64,000 nucleotides of DNA from an uncultured Microbacterium sp. (GTDB taxonomy: Bacteria > Actinomycetota > Actinomycetes > Actinomycetales > Microbacteriaceae): NCBI RefSeq assembly GCF_947488465.1, contig NZ_CANKZA010000001.1, positions 682,001 to 746,000 on the forward strand, written 5' to 3'. The notes beneath the pieces are model-generated. The model was given only the letters and a program-made list of their open reading frames with translations, did not search any database and had not been told where the DNA came from. Below, piece by piece: positions 43,506-52,434 of this stretch. The position numbers and the translations under genes are program-made. Position 1 is the stretch's first letter. Every line of letters starts with the position of its first letter.

Positions 43506-44368
43506 GCACCGACGTCATCGAGACGAGCATCGGCCGCGTGCCGGTGCTGCATCGCCTCGCCCTCGGCCTGGTGCTGCGGGATGCCGTGACCAACCGCGTC
43601 GCCGTGGGACCGTTCCGCGTCGGCTGGGAGGCGACGCAGAACCAGCTGCCGCCCGGATCTCGACCGGACTGGCCGTGCGTGGACTTCGAATCCGCCGGCC
43701 AGGGGCGGTTCCGGCTGCGGGTGGGGCCGCGCGGCTCGGCCCCGCTGAGCCGGTTCGTGCAGCCCGTGACCTCGCTGACCGTGCGAATCGACGACCCGAG
43801 CCGTCGCTACGTGCCGCGGCGCCTCAGCATCCCCCTCTGGTCGTACCCCGAGGTCATCGAGCGACCGCCGAGCGGCCCGCTCGCCGTCGGCTCGCGCACC
43901 GTGGACGTCTGGCTCTGGCCGGGCGCCGCCTCGCCGGTTCCGCGCGGACTGACGGCGATCCGGGGCCGCGTCGTCCGGCAGAGCCTGCCGGTGCCGTGGA
44001 CGCGCATCACCGCGACCGGCCCCACCGGCGCCGTGATCGGGCGCGCTCACGGCGACGATCGCGGCGAGTTCGTGCTGCGGCTGACGAGCACGTCCCAGAA
44101 CCCGGTGCAGAGCACCGTCACCGTGCGCGCCCTGGTGCGCGGACCTGTCGCCCTCCCGAAGCCGCCGGGCGAGCCCCCGGACCCGCCGCCCATCGAGACC
44201 GTGACGCGCCCGGCCAACCCGCCCGTGACCGGCGGCCCCGGCGATCCCGTCCTCCTCGGGGACGAACCGCCCCCGGGCCACTTGCTCCACCTCCCCCCGT
44301 CACCGCCGTTCGCCATCCCCGTCGGCAGGGTCTTCGTGCCCGACGCCGACTTTCCTTTCGCGCCGTAA
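43502..44368 (+). CDS. eCIS-associated protein with carboxypeptidase-regulatory-like domain
   Basis: This 288-residue protein has an N-terminal half with a beta-rich fold (LVLRDAVTNRVAVGPFRVGW, PVTSLTVRIDDPSRRYVPRR). A carboxypeptidase-regulatory-like beta-sandwich follows around residues 155-215 (AIRGRVVRQSLPVPWTRITA, DDRGEFVLRLT). A proline-rich C-terminal arm (PPGEPPDPPP, PPPGHLLHLPPSPP) ends at FVPDADFPFAP. Proteins with this domain sit between Pvc16 and the first sheath gene in other actinobacterial eCIS loci. A structural or surface-display role is inferred. ATG 43502 overlaps the previous stop. Confidence 0.7.
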   Translation: MSTDVIETSIGRVPVLHRLALGLVLRDAVTNRVAVGPFRVGWEATQNQLPPGSRPDWPCVDFESAGQGRFRLRVGPRGSAPLSRFVQPVTSLTVRIDDPSRRYVPRRLSIPLWSYPEVIERPPSGPLAVGSRTVDVWLWPGAASPVPRGLTAIRGRVVRQSLPVPWTRITATGPTGAVIGRAHGDDRGEFVLRLTSTSQNPVQSTVTVRALVRGPVALPKPPGEPPDPPPIETVTRPANPPVTGGPGDPVLLGDEPPPGHLLHLPPSPPFAIPVGRVFVPDADFPFAP

Positions 44369-44378
44369 GGAGTCCGCC

Positions 44379-46244
44379 ATGCCCGAGTACCTCACCCCCG
44401 GTGTCTACGTCGAAGAGACGAGCTTCCGCTCGCGTCCGATCGAGGGCGTCGCGACCTCGACCTTCGGCATGGCGGGACTGACCCGCTACGGCCCCGTGCC
44501 CTACACGATCACCCTCGCGAGCGGGACGGTCACGACCACCCCGTCGCCGCAGCTGGTGACGAGCTTCACCGAGTTCGAGCGTGCCTTCGGCGGCCTCGGC
44601 GAGGTGGGGGCGGATGCCGATCGGCTGAACTACCTGGCCTACGCGGCCCGCGCGTTCTTCGCCAACGGCGGGCAGCGCCTGTACGTGTCGCGCGTCTTCC
44701 CGTTCGTGAAGACGCCCGGACCGAACCCGCCGCCCGACATCGACGTCGACAAGAACTTCGCGTCGCTCGCCCTCGGGCAGGCCGGCACGATCCGCGCCCG
44801 CTGGCCGGGGCTCGCGGCGAAGGAGTTCGCGGTGTGGGTCTCGTTCACCCGCGGCAAGAACTCGTTCAGCGGGGGCTCGCTCAAGGGCCTGTCGGCGGGC
44901 GCCGTCGTCGAGGTCTTCAGCAATGGGACCGAGCCGAAGGACGACGCCGCCCCGGCGACCGCCCAGCTTCGCGTCGTGGGCAACCTCACCCCGACGACCC
45001 TCGGCCTGTACAGGGACGACGGCACCGTCGAGGCCGTTCCCGCGGCGACCACGGGGGCGTTCCACTTGACGCTCACCCTCAACGTGCGCTGGGGAGGGCG
45101 GGTCGACGCGTACACCGGGCTCGAACTCGACACGAAGGGGCTCAGCAGCCGCTCGATCGCCAAGGCGATGCGCGCCGCCGACCCGGCCGACGACCTCGCG
45201 CTCGTGTGGTTCGACCCCGGCCCGAATCCCGCGACCGCCGCGGCCCTCGTCACGGCGCTCCTGCCCCTGCGCGACCCGAAGAAGCCCTCGTTCCTCGGTC
45301 TGCCCGCAGACGCGTCGGACGGAGCGCCGCTCGCGGCATCCGACCTCGACGGCATGGAGGCCGACCCCGACGATCCGTCGAAGGCCGCGACCGGGCTGCA
45401 CGCCCTCGCCGAGGTCGAAGACATCGCGATCGTGGCGCTCCCCGACGCGGTGCGGTTCGACGACCCCGCCGAGGCCACCGAGTACCTCATTCAGCACTGC
45501 GAGGCGCCCCACGCGTACCGCATCGGCATCGTCGACCCGCCGAAGGAGAGCTCGATCTCGGACGTGCGGCAGTTCCGCGCGCGGTTCGACACCGAGTACG
45601 CCGCGCTCTACTACCCCTGGATCGAAGTGCTCGACCCGACCGCCCGGCCGGTGCCCGGAGCACCGCCGGCGATCCTGCAGCTGCCGCCCAGCGGCTTCAC
45701 CGCCGGAATCTACGCGCGCAGCGACATCGAGCGCGGCGTGCACAAGGCTCCCGCGAACGAGGTCGTCTACGGGGTCCGCTCCTTCACGCAGAACGTGACC
45801 TTCGACCGGCAGGCGGTGCTCAACCCCGAGGGGATCAACGCCCTGCGGTTCTTCGAGGGGCGCGCGAACCGCGTGTGGGGCGCACGGACGATGAGCTCGG
45901 ACCCGGAGTGGAAGTACGTCAACGTCCGGCGCCTGTTCCTGTACCTGGAGCACAGCATCGAGCGCGCCACGCAGTGGGCCGTGTTCGAGCCGAACAACGA
46001 GCGGCTGTGGGCATCCATCCGGCAATCGGTCGAGGACTTCCTCGTCACCGTCTGGCGCACCGGGGCCCTCATGGGCACCAAGCCCGAGGCCGCGTTCTTC
46101 GTCCGCTGCGACCGCACGACCATGACGCAGAACGACCTCGACAACGGGCGCATGATCTGCCTAATCGGCGTCGCCCCCACCTATCCGGCGGAGTTCGTGA
46201 TCTTCCGCATCGGGCAATGGACCGCCGACGCGCAGCAGAGCTGA
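44379..46244 (+). CDS. Contractile sheath protein 1
   Basis: This 621-residue phage-tail-sheath family protein, the outer tube that shortens to drive the inner tube. The start YLTPGVYVEETSFRSRPIEG is the typical linking arm. A variable middle domain follows. The C-terminal core contains YYPWIEVLDPTARPVPGAPP, SGFTAGIYARSDIERGVHKAPANEVVYG and RRLFLYLEHSIERATQWAVFEPN. AAGGAG before ATG 44379 is a good ribosome site. It is the first of two sheath genes, as in Pvc/Afp-type systems with several sheath paralogues. Confidence 0.95.
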   Translation: MPEYLTPGVYVEETSFRSRPIEGVATSTFGMAGLTRYGPVPYTITLASGTVTTTPSPQLVTSFTEFERAFGGLGEVGADADRLNYLAYAARAFFANGGQRLYVSRVFPFVKTPGPNPPPDIDVDKNFASLALGQAGTIRARWPGLAAKEFAVWVSFTRGKNSFSGGSLKGLSAGAVVEVFSNGTEPKDDAAPATAQLRVVGNLTPTTLGLYRDDGTVEAVPAATTGAFHLTLTLNVRWGGRVDAYTGLELDTKGLSSRSIAKAMRAADPADDLALVWFDPGPNPATAAALVTALLPLRDPKKPSFLGLPADASDGAPLAASDLDGMEADPDDPSKAATGLHALAEVEDIAIVALPDAVRFDDPAEATEYLIQHCEAPHAYRIGIVDPPKESSISDVRQFRARFDTEYAALYYPWIEVLDPTARPVPGAPPAILQLPPSGFTAGIYARSDIERGVHKAPANEVVYGVRSFTQNVTFDRQAVLNPEGINALRFFEGRANRVWGARTMSSDPEWKYVNVRRLFLYLEHSIERATQWAVFEPNNERLWASIRQSVEDFLVTVWRTGALMGTKPEAAFFVRCDRTTMTQNDLDNGRMICLIGVAPTYPAEFVIFRIGQWTADAQQS

Positions 46245-46272
46245 CGCGCCGCACATGAAAGGCAGGTGAGTG

Positions 46273-46728
46273 ATGGCAACGCGAGACAACCCCTACGGTG
46301 CCTTCAACTTCCTCGTGAAGCTGGGCGACGTCGGAGGCGAAGACCAGATCGTCGGAGGGTTCTCAGACGTCAGCGGCCTCGGCAACGAGATCAAGTACTC
46401 GGAGTACCGCAACGGGAACGACGCCGAGAACCACGTGCGCAAGACGCCGAACATCAACAGCACCGACGACGTCACCCTCAAGCGCGGGGTGGTCGGCGAC
46501 CTTCGCCTGTTCGCGTGGCTCAAGGCGCAGCGCGAGGGCGACCTCGACCCGCGCACCGTCACGATCACCCTCATGGACGAGGGCCGCCGCGGCGTGTGCT
46601 CGTGGACGCTGCAGCGCGCGCAGCCGAAGAAGTGGGTGGGCCCGACGCTGGCGGGCAAGGGCGGTGGCGAGGTGGCCATGGAGGAGCTGCATCTCGTCGC
46701 CGAACGCATCGACTTCATGTCGCTGTGA
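46273..46728 (+). CDS. Inner tube protein 1 (gp19/Hcp-like)
   Basis: This 151-residue tail-tube family protein has the pattern DNPYGAFNFLVKLGDVGGED, GGFSDVSGLGNEIKYSEYRNG, VTLKRGVVGDLRLFAWLK and VAMEELHLVAERIDFMSL. These subunits stack as hexameric rings inside the sheath. The start ATG 46273 follows AGGCAGG. A GTG directly before it is less likely. The stop overlaps the second sheath start by four bases. Confidence 0.93.
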   Translation: MATRDNPYGAFNFLVKLGDVGGEDQIVGGFSDVSGLGNEIKYSEYRNGNDAENHVRKTPNINSTDDVTLKRGVVGDLRLFAWLKAQREGDLDPRTVTITLMDEGRRGVCSWTLQRAQPKKWVGPTLAGKGGGEVAMEELHLVAERIDFMSL

Positions 46729-48740
46729 TACTGACGACCGCGGCCCGCTCGCCGGGACATCCCGGCGTCTTCCTCGCGCCGGCGAGGGAGGCGGCAGCGC
46801 TGCGGCCCGAGCGGCTCGACATCGCCGGGTTCGTCGGAGTGGCCCTGCGGGGCCCGGTCGACGAGCCCGTCCGCGTCGAGCGCTGGTCGGAGTACGAGCG
46901 GATCTTCGGCGGATTCGAGGCGCCGCCCGGCGGACCACGACGGATGCTGCCGCACGCGGTCGCGACGTTCTTCCGTCAGGGCGGACAGGTCGCCTACGTG
47001 GTGCGCATCGCCCCGCGCGGCGACGAGGGGCCGAGCGGTCTGGAGGCCACGACGCAGTTCCGGATGCCGCTGCCGGGCGGTGACGAGGCCCTGCTGAGCG
47101 CGGCGGACGAGGGCGAGTGGGGCAACGGGCTGACCGTGTGGCTGCGCTACCGGGTGTCGCAGCGGCTGCGCGCCGACGTCCGCGACGACGACGTGCTGCT
47201 GCTGCCGCCGGGCGCCGACGCGCCGGTCGGTTCGCTGCTGCGCGTGAGCGACGCCGCCGGGGGCGACGCGGTGATGCGGTGGGTGACGGCGGTCGACGAG
47301 CCGCCGGCACCCGGAGAGCGGCGGCCGGTGCGCCTCGACGCCGCGGGCGCCGTGGGGCCGACGGCGCGGGTCGAGGTCGTCACGGGCGAGCTGGCGATCG
47401 ACGATCCCGCGACGACGGAGTCTGGCGCAGAGACGCTCACCGGGCTGGGCCTGCGGTGGGGGCATCCGCGCTGGATCCACTCGGTGCTCGCCGAGCGCGG
47501 CTCGGCGCGCGGGGGTGCCTCCGAGGCGCCCGCGCACCTCGTCGTGCCGGTCGGAGACTGGTCGGCGCTCGACTTCACACCCGGCACCGATTTGGCGCCG
47601 GTCGCCACCGGAATCATCCAGCCCGGCGTGGACCGGTCGCACCTGATCGACGACACGGCCTTCTTCGACCCCGGTCACATCGACTTCCACGCCATCGACG
47701 AGGAGCTGCGCCCCGGCGAACCGAATCCCCACGTGGGCATCGACCGCATGGCGCGCGTGCGCGAGATCGGCCTGCTGTGCGTGCCCGACATCGGGTGGGC
47801 CACGTACGCGCCCGCCCCCGATCCGCCGGTGCGGCATCCGCTCGCCCCTCTCCCCTGCCGCTGCGCCGCGTGCGCCGCCCCCGAACCCGAACCCGACTCT
47901 CACGCGGTGTCGCCGGCGGCCGGTGGGCTCAATGCCACGACTCCCGAGGAGCTCGAGATCCTCGCGTCACGGCAGGAGCGCACGGTCGAGCTCGCCCGGG
48001 CATGCGGACGCTTCGTCGCGCTGCTCGATGTTCCCGACGGCGTGCCGCTCACGCGCATCGCCGAGTGGCGGGCGAGGCTCGACACCGGCTATGCCGCCGC
48101 GTACCACCCGTGGCTCGCCGTCAGCGCCGACGGCGACGGCGACGGCGTCGGCTCGGCGATCCCCCTGCCGCCGTCGTGTTTCGCCGCCGGCATCATCGCC
48201 GAGCGCGAACTGAGGCTCGGCCTGCCGTGGGGTCCCGCGAACGAACTGGCCGCGGGCGCGGTGCGCATGGAGTCGGTGGTGACCGACGCCGTGCACGACA
48301 CCCTGCACGGTCTCGGGATAAACGTCTACCGCGCGGAGCGCGATGGATTCCGGCTCAGCGCCGCACGCACCCTGTCGACGGATCCCGAGTACCGCCAGCT
48401 GTCGGTGCGGCGCCTCATGACGATGCTGCGCCTGACGCTGCAGCGGCAGTGCGCCGACCTGGCGTTCGAGCCGAACACCCCCGAGCTGCGGCAGCGTCTG
48501 AAGTACATGATCACGGCTCTGCTCCGCGAACTCGCGCGCAAGGGCGCGTTCGCCGGGCGCACCGAGGCCGAGTCGTTCTTCGTCCGGTGCGGCGACGACA
48601 TCAACACCGCAGGATCGCAGGCGCTCGGCCGGCTCATCGCCGAGATCGGGGTGGCACCGGCCGTCCCGATCGAGTTCATCCTGGTGCGGATCGCCCGCGA
48701 TCCCGACGGCTCGCTCACGGTGGTGCGCGATGGCCGATGA
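46725..48740 (+). CDS. Contractile sheath protein 2 (long paralogue)
   Basis: This 671-residue sheath-family protein is longer than the first and diverged in the middle. It begins SPGHPGVFLAPAREAAALRP, the reduced linking arm. The insert around residues 345-400 includes a Cys-containing loop (PLPCRCAACAAPEPEP) unusual for sheath proteins. The C-terminal core is conserved (YAAAYHPWLAV, CFAAGIIAERELRLGLPWGP, RRLMTMLRLTLQRQCADLAFEPN). The GTG start overlaps the tube stop, so translation is coupled. By analogy with Afp/Pvc it may form the baseplate-proximal ring. Confidence 0.88.
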   Translation: MILTTAARSPGHPGVFLAPAREAAALRPERLDIAGFVGVALRGPVDEPVRVERWSEYERIFGGFEAPPGGPRRMLPHAVATFFRQGGQVAYVVRIAPRGDEGPSGLEATTQFRMPLPGGDEALLSAADEGEWGNGLTVWLRYRVSQRLRADVRDDDVLLLPPGADAPVGSLLRVSDAAGGDAVMRWVTAVDEPPAPGERRPVRLDAAGAVGPTARVEVVTGELAIDDPATTESGAETLTGLGLRWGHPRWIHSVLAERGSARGGASEAPAHLVVPVGDWSALDFTPGTDLAPVATGIIQPGVDRSHLIDDTAFFDPGHIDFHAIDEELRPGEPNPHVGIDRMARVREIGLLCVPDIGWATYAPAPDPPVRHPLAPLPCRCAACAAPEPEPDSHAVSPAAGGLNATTPEELEILASRQERTVELARACGRFVALLDVPDGVPLTRIAEWRARLDTGYAAAYHPWLAVSADGDGDGVGSAIPLPPSCFAAGIIAERELRLGLPWGPANELAAGAVRMESVVTDAVHDTLHGLGINVYRAERDGFRLSAARTLSTDPEYRQLSVRRLMTMLRLTLQRQCADLAFEPNTPELRQRLKYMITALLRELARKGAFAGRTEAESFFVRCGDDINTAGSQALGRLIAEIGVAPAVPIEFILVRIARDPDGSLTVVRDGR

Positions 48741-49239
48741 CTTCCTGCTCCCCGCCTTCACGTTCCGCGTGTCGCTGACCCGCGTGAACGACCGCCCCGA
48801 TGCGGGCAAGGACGCCAACCCCGACGTGCTCGGCACCACCGGCGGCTTCGCGGAGTGCACCGGCCTCGAACTCGAGGCCGACATCAAGGAGTACCTCGAA
48901 GGGGGCCGCAACGACGGCGTCATCCGCCGGGTCGGACGCGTCAAGCTCGCACCGCTGGTGCTGAAGCGCGGGATGTTCTCGGCCGACGCCGACTCGCGCG
49001 CCAACCCCGACCTGTGGCTGTGGCTGACGCGCATGGTCAGCGGCACCCAGCCGGTCACGCGCTACAACGGCCGCATCGAGATCCTGGCCCCGAAGAGCCG
49101 CACCCCTTTGGCGACGTGGACGTTCGACCGCGGCCTCCCCCAGAAGGTGACCGGCCCCACCCTCAACGCCAAGACCGGCGAGATCGCGATCGAAGAGCTC
49201 CACATCGCGCACGAGGGCCTGCGGATGGAGGTGTCGTGA
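48730..49239 (+). CDS. Inner tube protein 2 (tube initiator-like)
   Basis: This 169-residue second tube paralogue (DFLLPAFTFRVSLTRVND, TGGFAECTGLELEADIKEYLEGG, LVLKRGMFSADADSRANPDLW, EIAIEELHIAHEGLRMEVS) corresponds to the Afp5/Pvc5 position, next to the hub adaptor. It overlaps the preceding sheath by 11 bases and shares one base with the next start. Confidence 0.88.
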   Translation: MADDFLLPAFTFRVSLTRVNDRPDAGKDANPDVLGTTGGFAECTGLELEADIKEYLEGGRNDGVIRRVGRVKLAPLVLKRGMFSADADSRANPDLWLWLTRMVSGTQPVTRYNGRIEILAPKSRTPLATWTFDRGLPQKVTGPTLNAKTGEIAIEELHIAHEGLRMEVS

Positions 49240-50462
49240 TGACCGAACTCGCCGCGGCGACGCTGACGCGACTCAAGGACGGGCCGGCCAAGGGCAAGAA
49301 GGGCCCCGCGACCTACGTCGTCGACGGCGACCTCGCGAAGGCGCAGTTCAAGGTGCAGTTCAACCCGACGACCCTCAAGCTCTCGCGCTCGAACAACATC
49401 GACAAGGGCGGGTCGACCACCAACACGCAGAAGAGACAGGCGTTCTCGGCGCAGCCCGCGACGCTGTCGTTCGACCTCGAATTCGACACCGCAGAAGAGG
49501 CCGACGGCAGCGGCAACCCGAAGGACGTGCGCGACTACACGCGCATCGTGCGCCAGTTCGTCGAGCCGAGGCGCGCCGAACCAAAGAAGCCGCCGCCGGC
49601 CGCACGCTTCGAGTGGGGCTCGTTCATGTTCCAGGGGATCGTGACGCAGCTCACCGAGGACCTCGACTATTTCGCCCCCAACGGCACCCCGCTGCGCGCC
49701 AAGGTGTCGGTGACGATCACCGAGCAGAACCCCGAATGGGATGCCGGCGACGTCGGCAACGGGGCGCGGGACGCGGCATCCGCTCTTCGGCCCGACAGAT
49801 CGACCGGCGCGAGCCCCGCAGGCGGCTCGACCACCCCCAGCCCTCCGCCGGGCAACGGCCCCGGATCGACCCCGTCCGCGAACCCCGTCTCGACGGCGCT
49901 CGCGCGCGCGGGCGAGAGCGTGCAGCAGCTGCTGACACGTCTGGACGCCGACCCGACCACGTGGCGCTCGGCGATGGCCGGGCTCGACAGTCCGCTGGGG
50001 CTCGCGGCGGGGACACAGGTGCAGCTCGGCGCCGCCGCATCGGCGTCGGCGGGCATCGGGGCGGGCGCCGGGGCGGACGCGTCGGCGGGAGTCGCGGCCG
50101 GCGGCGGGTTCACGGCATCCGCCGGAGTCGACGCCGCAGCGACCCGGGCCGCGCTCGGACTCGACGGACCCGCTGCGCTCGGCCGCGGCGCGACTGCCGA
50201 GGCTGCGGCGGGATTCGTGCTCGCCGAGGTGGGCGGGGTCGCCCGGGCGAGCGCTCGGGTCGACGCCGACAGCACACGGGCTGCTGCGGCGAGCGCACGC
50301 GCGTCGTTCTCGGTGCCCGACAGCCCCGTGCGGGTACAGACCGGGGCGTCGGGAACGGCGTCGGCGTCGGCCGAGGCGGACGCCCGGTCGCTGACGTACG
50401 GCCGCGGCATACCGCTTCGCGCCCGCGTGTCCGGTGACGCTGCGGCGACGCCCGGGCGGTGA
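49239..50462 (+). CDS. eCIS tube-hub adaptor (CIS_tube, Afp7/Pvc7 position) with long Ala/Gly-rich extension
   Basis: This 407-residue protein has its first ~170 residues matching the contractile injection system tube N-terminal domain (FKVQFNPTTLKLSRSNNIDK, AQPATLSFDLEFDTAEE, FEWGSFMFQGIVTQLTEDLD, PLRAKVSVTITEQ). This domain caps the hub and binds the first tube ring. Where related proteins carry a LysM domain, this one has about 230 residues of Ala/Gly/Ser repeats (SASAGIGAGAGADASAGVAA) with periodic single Leu/Val. That region looks disordered or beta-repeat-like. The extension is unusual for an inner component. Confidence 0.85.
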   Translation: MTELAAATLTRLKDGPAKGKKGPATYVVDGDLAKAQFKVQFNPTTLKLSRSNNIDKGGSTTNTQKRQAFSAQPATLSFDLEFDTAEEADGSGNPKDVRDYTRIVRQFVEPRRAEPKKPPPAARFEWGSFMFQGIVTQLTEDLDYFAPNGTPLRAKVSVTITEQNPEWDAGDVGNGARDAASALRPDRSTGASPAGGSTTPSPPPGNGPGSTPSANPVSTALARAGESVQQLLTRLDADPTTWRSAMAGLDSPLGLAAGTQVQLGAAASASAGIGAGAGADASAGVAAGGGFTASAGVDAAATRAALGLDGPAALGRGATAEAAAGFVLAEVGGVARASARVDADSTRAAAASARASFSVPDSPVRVQTGASGTASASAEADARSLTYGRGIPLRARVSGDAAATPGR

Positions 50463-50496
50463 GACTTTAGGCACCACTCCTGGAGAGGTCACCGCG

Positions 50497-50685
50497 ATGG
50501 CTGTGCATGTCGGCGAGATCCACACCGAGCTCTCCGGGGCGCGCGGGGCCGTCGCCGAGACGTCGGGCGCCGCGGGCGACGCCGCGTCGCGCTACCCCGG
50601 TGTGCGCGAAGACGAGTGGCGCGGCATCCAGGCCCGCATCGTGAGACTGCGCCGACGCGTGTGCGCGGAGGACTTCGATGACTGA
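50497..50685 (+). CDS. Small eCIS-operon protein, unknown function
   Basis: This 62-residue product (MAVHVGEIHTELSGARGAVA...) has an Ala/Gly-rich first half and a basic helix RGIQARIVRLRRRVCAEDFDD. GGAGAGG at 50482-50488 gives a ribosome site, and eight bases overlap the hub gene. Its place between the tube adaptor and hub is where Pvc6/DUF5908-like small proteins occur in other systems, but the sequence does not show that family clearly. Confidence 0.65.
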   Translation: MAVHVGEIHTELSGARGAVAETSGAAGDAASRYPGVREDEWRGIQARIVRLRRRVCAEDFDD

Positions 50686-51763
50686 GACGCTGCTCGCGCT
50701 CGCCTCGCCGGTGTTCACCGTCGCGCGCCAGGCCGTCGGAGCGCTGGCACGCGACTGCGTGCGGCTCGTGATCGACGAGGGCGTCGAGGGGCTTCGCACC
50801 ATGGAGGCGCAGTTCGTCGCGAGCGCCATCGGGGCGCCCGGCCCCCCGGGCCCCACGCTGCACCTCGACGGCAGCGAGTTCGATTTCGGCACCGACATCG
50901 AGGTCGCGATCGGCCCCGAGGGCAACCAGTACGTGGTGTTCGAGGGGTCCGTCTCGGGCCTCGAGATCGTGCTCGGCGACAGCGAGCCGCCGCGCGTCGT
51001 GCTGCTCGCCGAAGACAAACTCATGCGGCTGCGGATGACCCGCCGCATGCGCACGTACACTGACGTGACCGACGCCGATGTCGCGCGGCAGATCGCCCAG
51101 GAGCACGGGCTCGACGCCGACGTCTCGGCGGACGGACCCCGCTACGACGTGCTGCAGCAGGTGAATCAGAGCGACCTCGCGTTCCTGCGTGACCGCGCGC
51201 GCCTGCTGCAGACCGACCTGTGGTGCCGGGGCCGCACGCTGCACATGAGCGACCGCCCGGCCCGGCGGGGCGAGAAGATCAGTCTCGCCCACGGCGCCGA
51301 CCTGCTCAGCTGCCGCATCTCGGCCGACCTCGCCCACCAGCGCACCGAGGTCACCGTCGGCGGGTACGACGCGCGGGCCAAGGCGGTCATCGACGAGTGG
51401 GCCGGCACCGACGCGATCGACGCCGAGGCGTCGCCCGGCCGCACCGGCCCGAAGGTGCTCGAGCGCGCGCTCGGCGCGAGTGCCAGCATCCGCGTTCGCG
51501 ATGTCCCCAACACCACGGCCGAGGCATCGGCCTGGGCGCGCGCCGAGATGCTGCGGCGAGCGCGACGCTTCGTCACCGCGCGCGGCGTCACCCGGGGTAC
51601 CCCGCAGCTCTCGGTCGGCAGCCAGCTGAGCCTCGAGTTCGTCGGCGCACCGTTCGAGGGCGACGGCTACTACGTCACCCAGGTGACGCACACGTACGAC
51701 AATGTGCGCGGGCTGCGCACCTCGTTCGAGGCCGAGCGCGCCACGCTCAACGAGGCGGCGTGA
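50678..51763 (+). CDS. Baseplate hub protein (gp27/gpD-like, Pvc8 N-part)
   Basis: This 361-residue protein has features of late-control gpD/VgrG gp27-like hubs: VFEGSVSGLEIVLGDSEPPRV, TYTDVTDADVARQIAQEHGLDADV, VNQSDLAFLRDRARLLQTDLW and the closing GDGYYVTQVTHTYDNVRGLRTSFEAER. In many eCIS the hub and spike are one VgrG-like polypeptide; here the spike is a separate gene that starts at the last base of this one. It forms the trimeric platform between tube and spike. Confidence 0.88.
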   Translation: MTETLLALASPVFTVARQAVGALARDCVRLVIDEGVEGLRTMEAQFVASAIGAPGPPGPTLHLDGSEFDFGTDIEVAIGPEGNQYVVFEGSVSGLEIVLGDSEPPRVVLLAEDKLMRLRMTRRMRTYTDVTDADVARQIAQEHGLDADVSADGPRYDVLQQVNQSDLAFLRDRARLLQTDLWCRGRTLHMSDRPARRGEKISLAHGADLLSCRISADLAHQRTEVTVGGYDARAKAVIDEWAGTDAIDAEASPGRTGPKVLERALGASASIRVRDVPNTTAEASAWARAEMLRRARRFVTARGVTRGTPQLSVGSQLSLEFVGAPFEGDGYYVTQVTHTYDNVRGLRTSFEAERATLNEAA

Positions 51764-52434
51764 TGGGACTCCCCGAGCCTGCTGACGGAGAGGGGCCCCG
51801 GTTCTTCGGGGTCTACCCCGCACTGGTGACCAAGATCACCGACGACCCCGCGAACCTCGGTCGCGTGCAGGTGAAGTTCCCCTCGCTCGGCACCGACGGC
51901 GACCGCGACATGCGGGGGTGGGCGCGGCTGTGCTCGCCGTACGCCGACAAGGACCAGGGCCTGCAGATCATGCCCGAGGTCGACAGCGAGGTGATCGTCG
52001 CGTTCGAGGCCGGCGACTTCCGCCGCGGGTACATCGTGGGGGCGACGTGGAACGGGCAGGCGGGCCAGCCCGAAACCCCGGCGGCGCCGAACAACATCCG
52101 CGTGCTGCAGACACGCGAGAAGAGCCGGCTCGAGTTCGACGACACCGCCGGGGCGCCCAAGATCAGCATCACGACCAAGACCGGCCACAAGGTGGTGCTC
52201 AACGAAGCGCCGCAGGAGATCACCATCACCCACATCAACGGGTGCACGATCACCCTCAACGCCGCAGGCGGCATCGACATCAGCGCCAACACCGTCGTCA
52301 AGGTGACCGCGCCCTCGCTGAAGGTCGACGCGCCGACATCGGTGTTCAGCGGCATGGTCACGTGCCAGACCCTCATCGCGAATGTCGGCGTGATCTCGCC
52401 CATGTACAGCCCGGGAGTGGGGAACATCTGGTGA
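51763..52434 (+). CDS. Baseplate spike protein (gpV/gp5-like OB fold with beta-helix)
   Basis: This 223-residue protein has an OB-fold (ARVTKITDDPANLGRVQVKF in essence: VYPALVTKITDDPANLGRVQ, RGWARLCSPYADKDQGLQIM, EVIVAFEAGDFRRGYIVGA). A triple-stranded beta-helix tail follows, with regular short strands (KISITTKTGHKVVLNEAPQE, ITINAAGG-like repeats, VKVTAPSLKVDAPTSVFSG). It ends in YSPGVGNIW. It is the membrane-puncturing spike. No PAAR tip gene is found in the window; the tip may be encoded beyond the right edge or be absent. Confidence 0.88.
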   Translation: MGLPEPADGEGPRFFGVYPALVTKITDDPANLGRVQVKFPSLGTDGDRDMRGWARLCSPYADKDQGLQIMPEVDSEVIVAFEAGDFRRGYIVGATWNGQAGQPETPAAPNNIRVLQTREKSRLEFDDTAGAPKISITTKTGHKVVLNEAPQEITITHINGCTITLNAAGGIDISANTVVKVTAPSLKVDAPTSVFSGMVTCQTLIANVGVISPMYSPGVGNIW

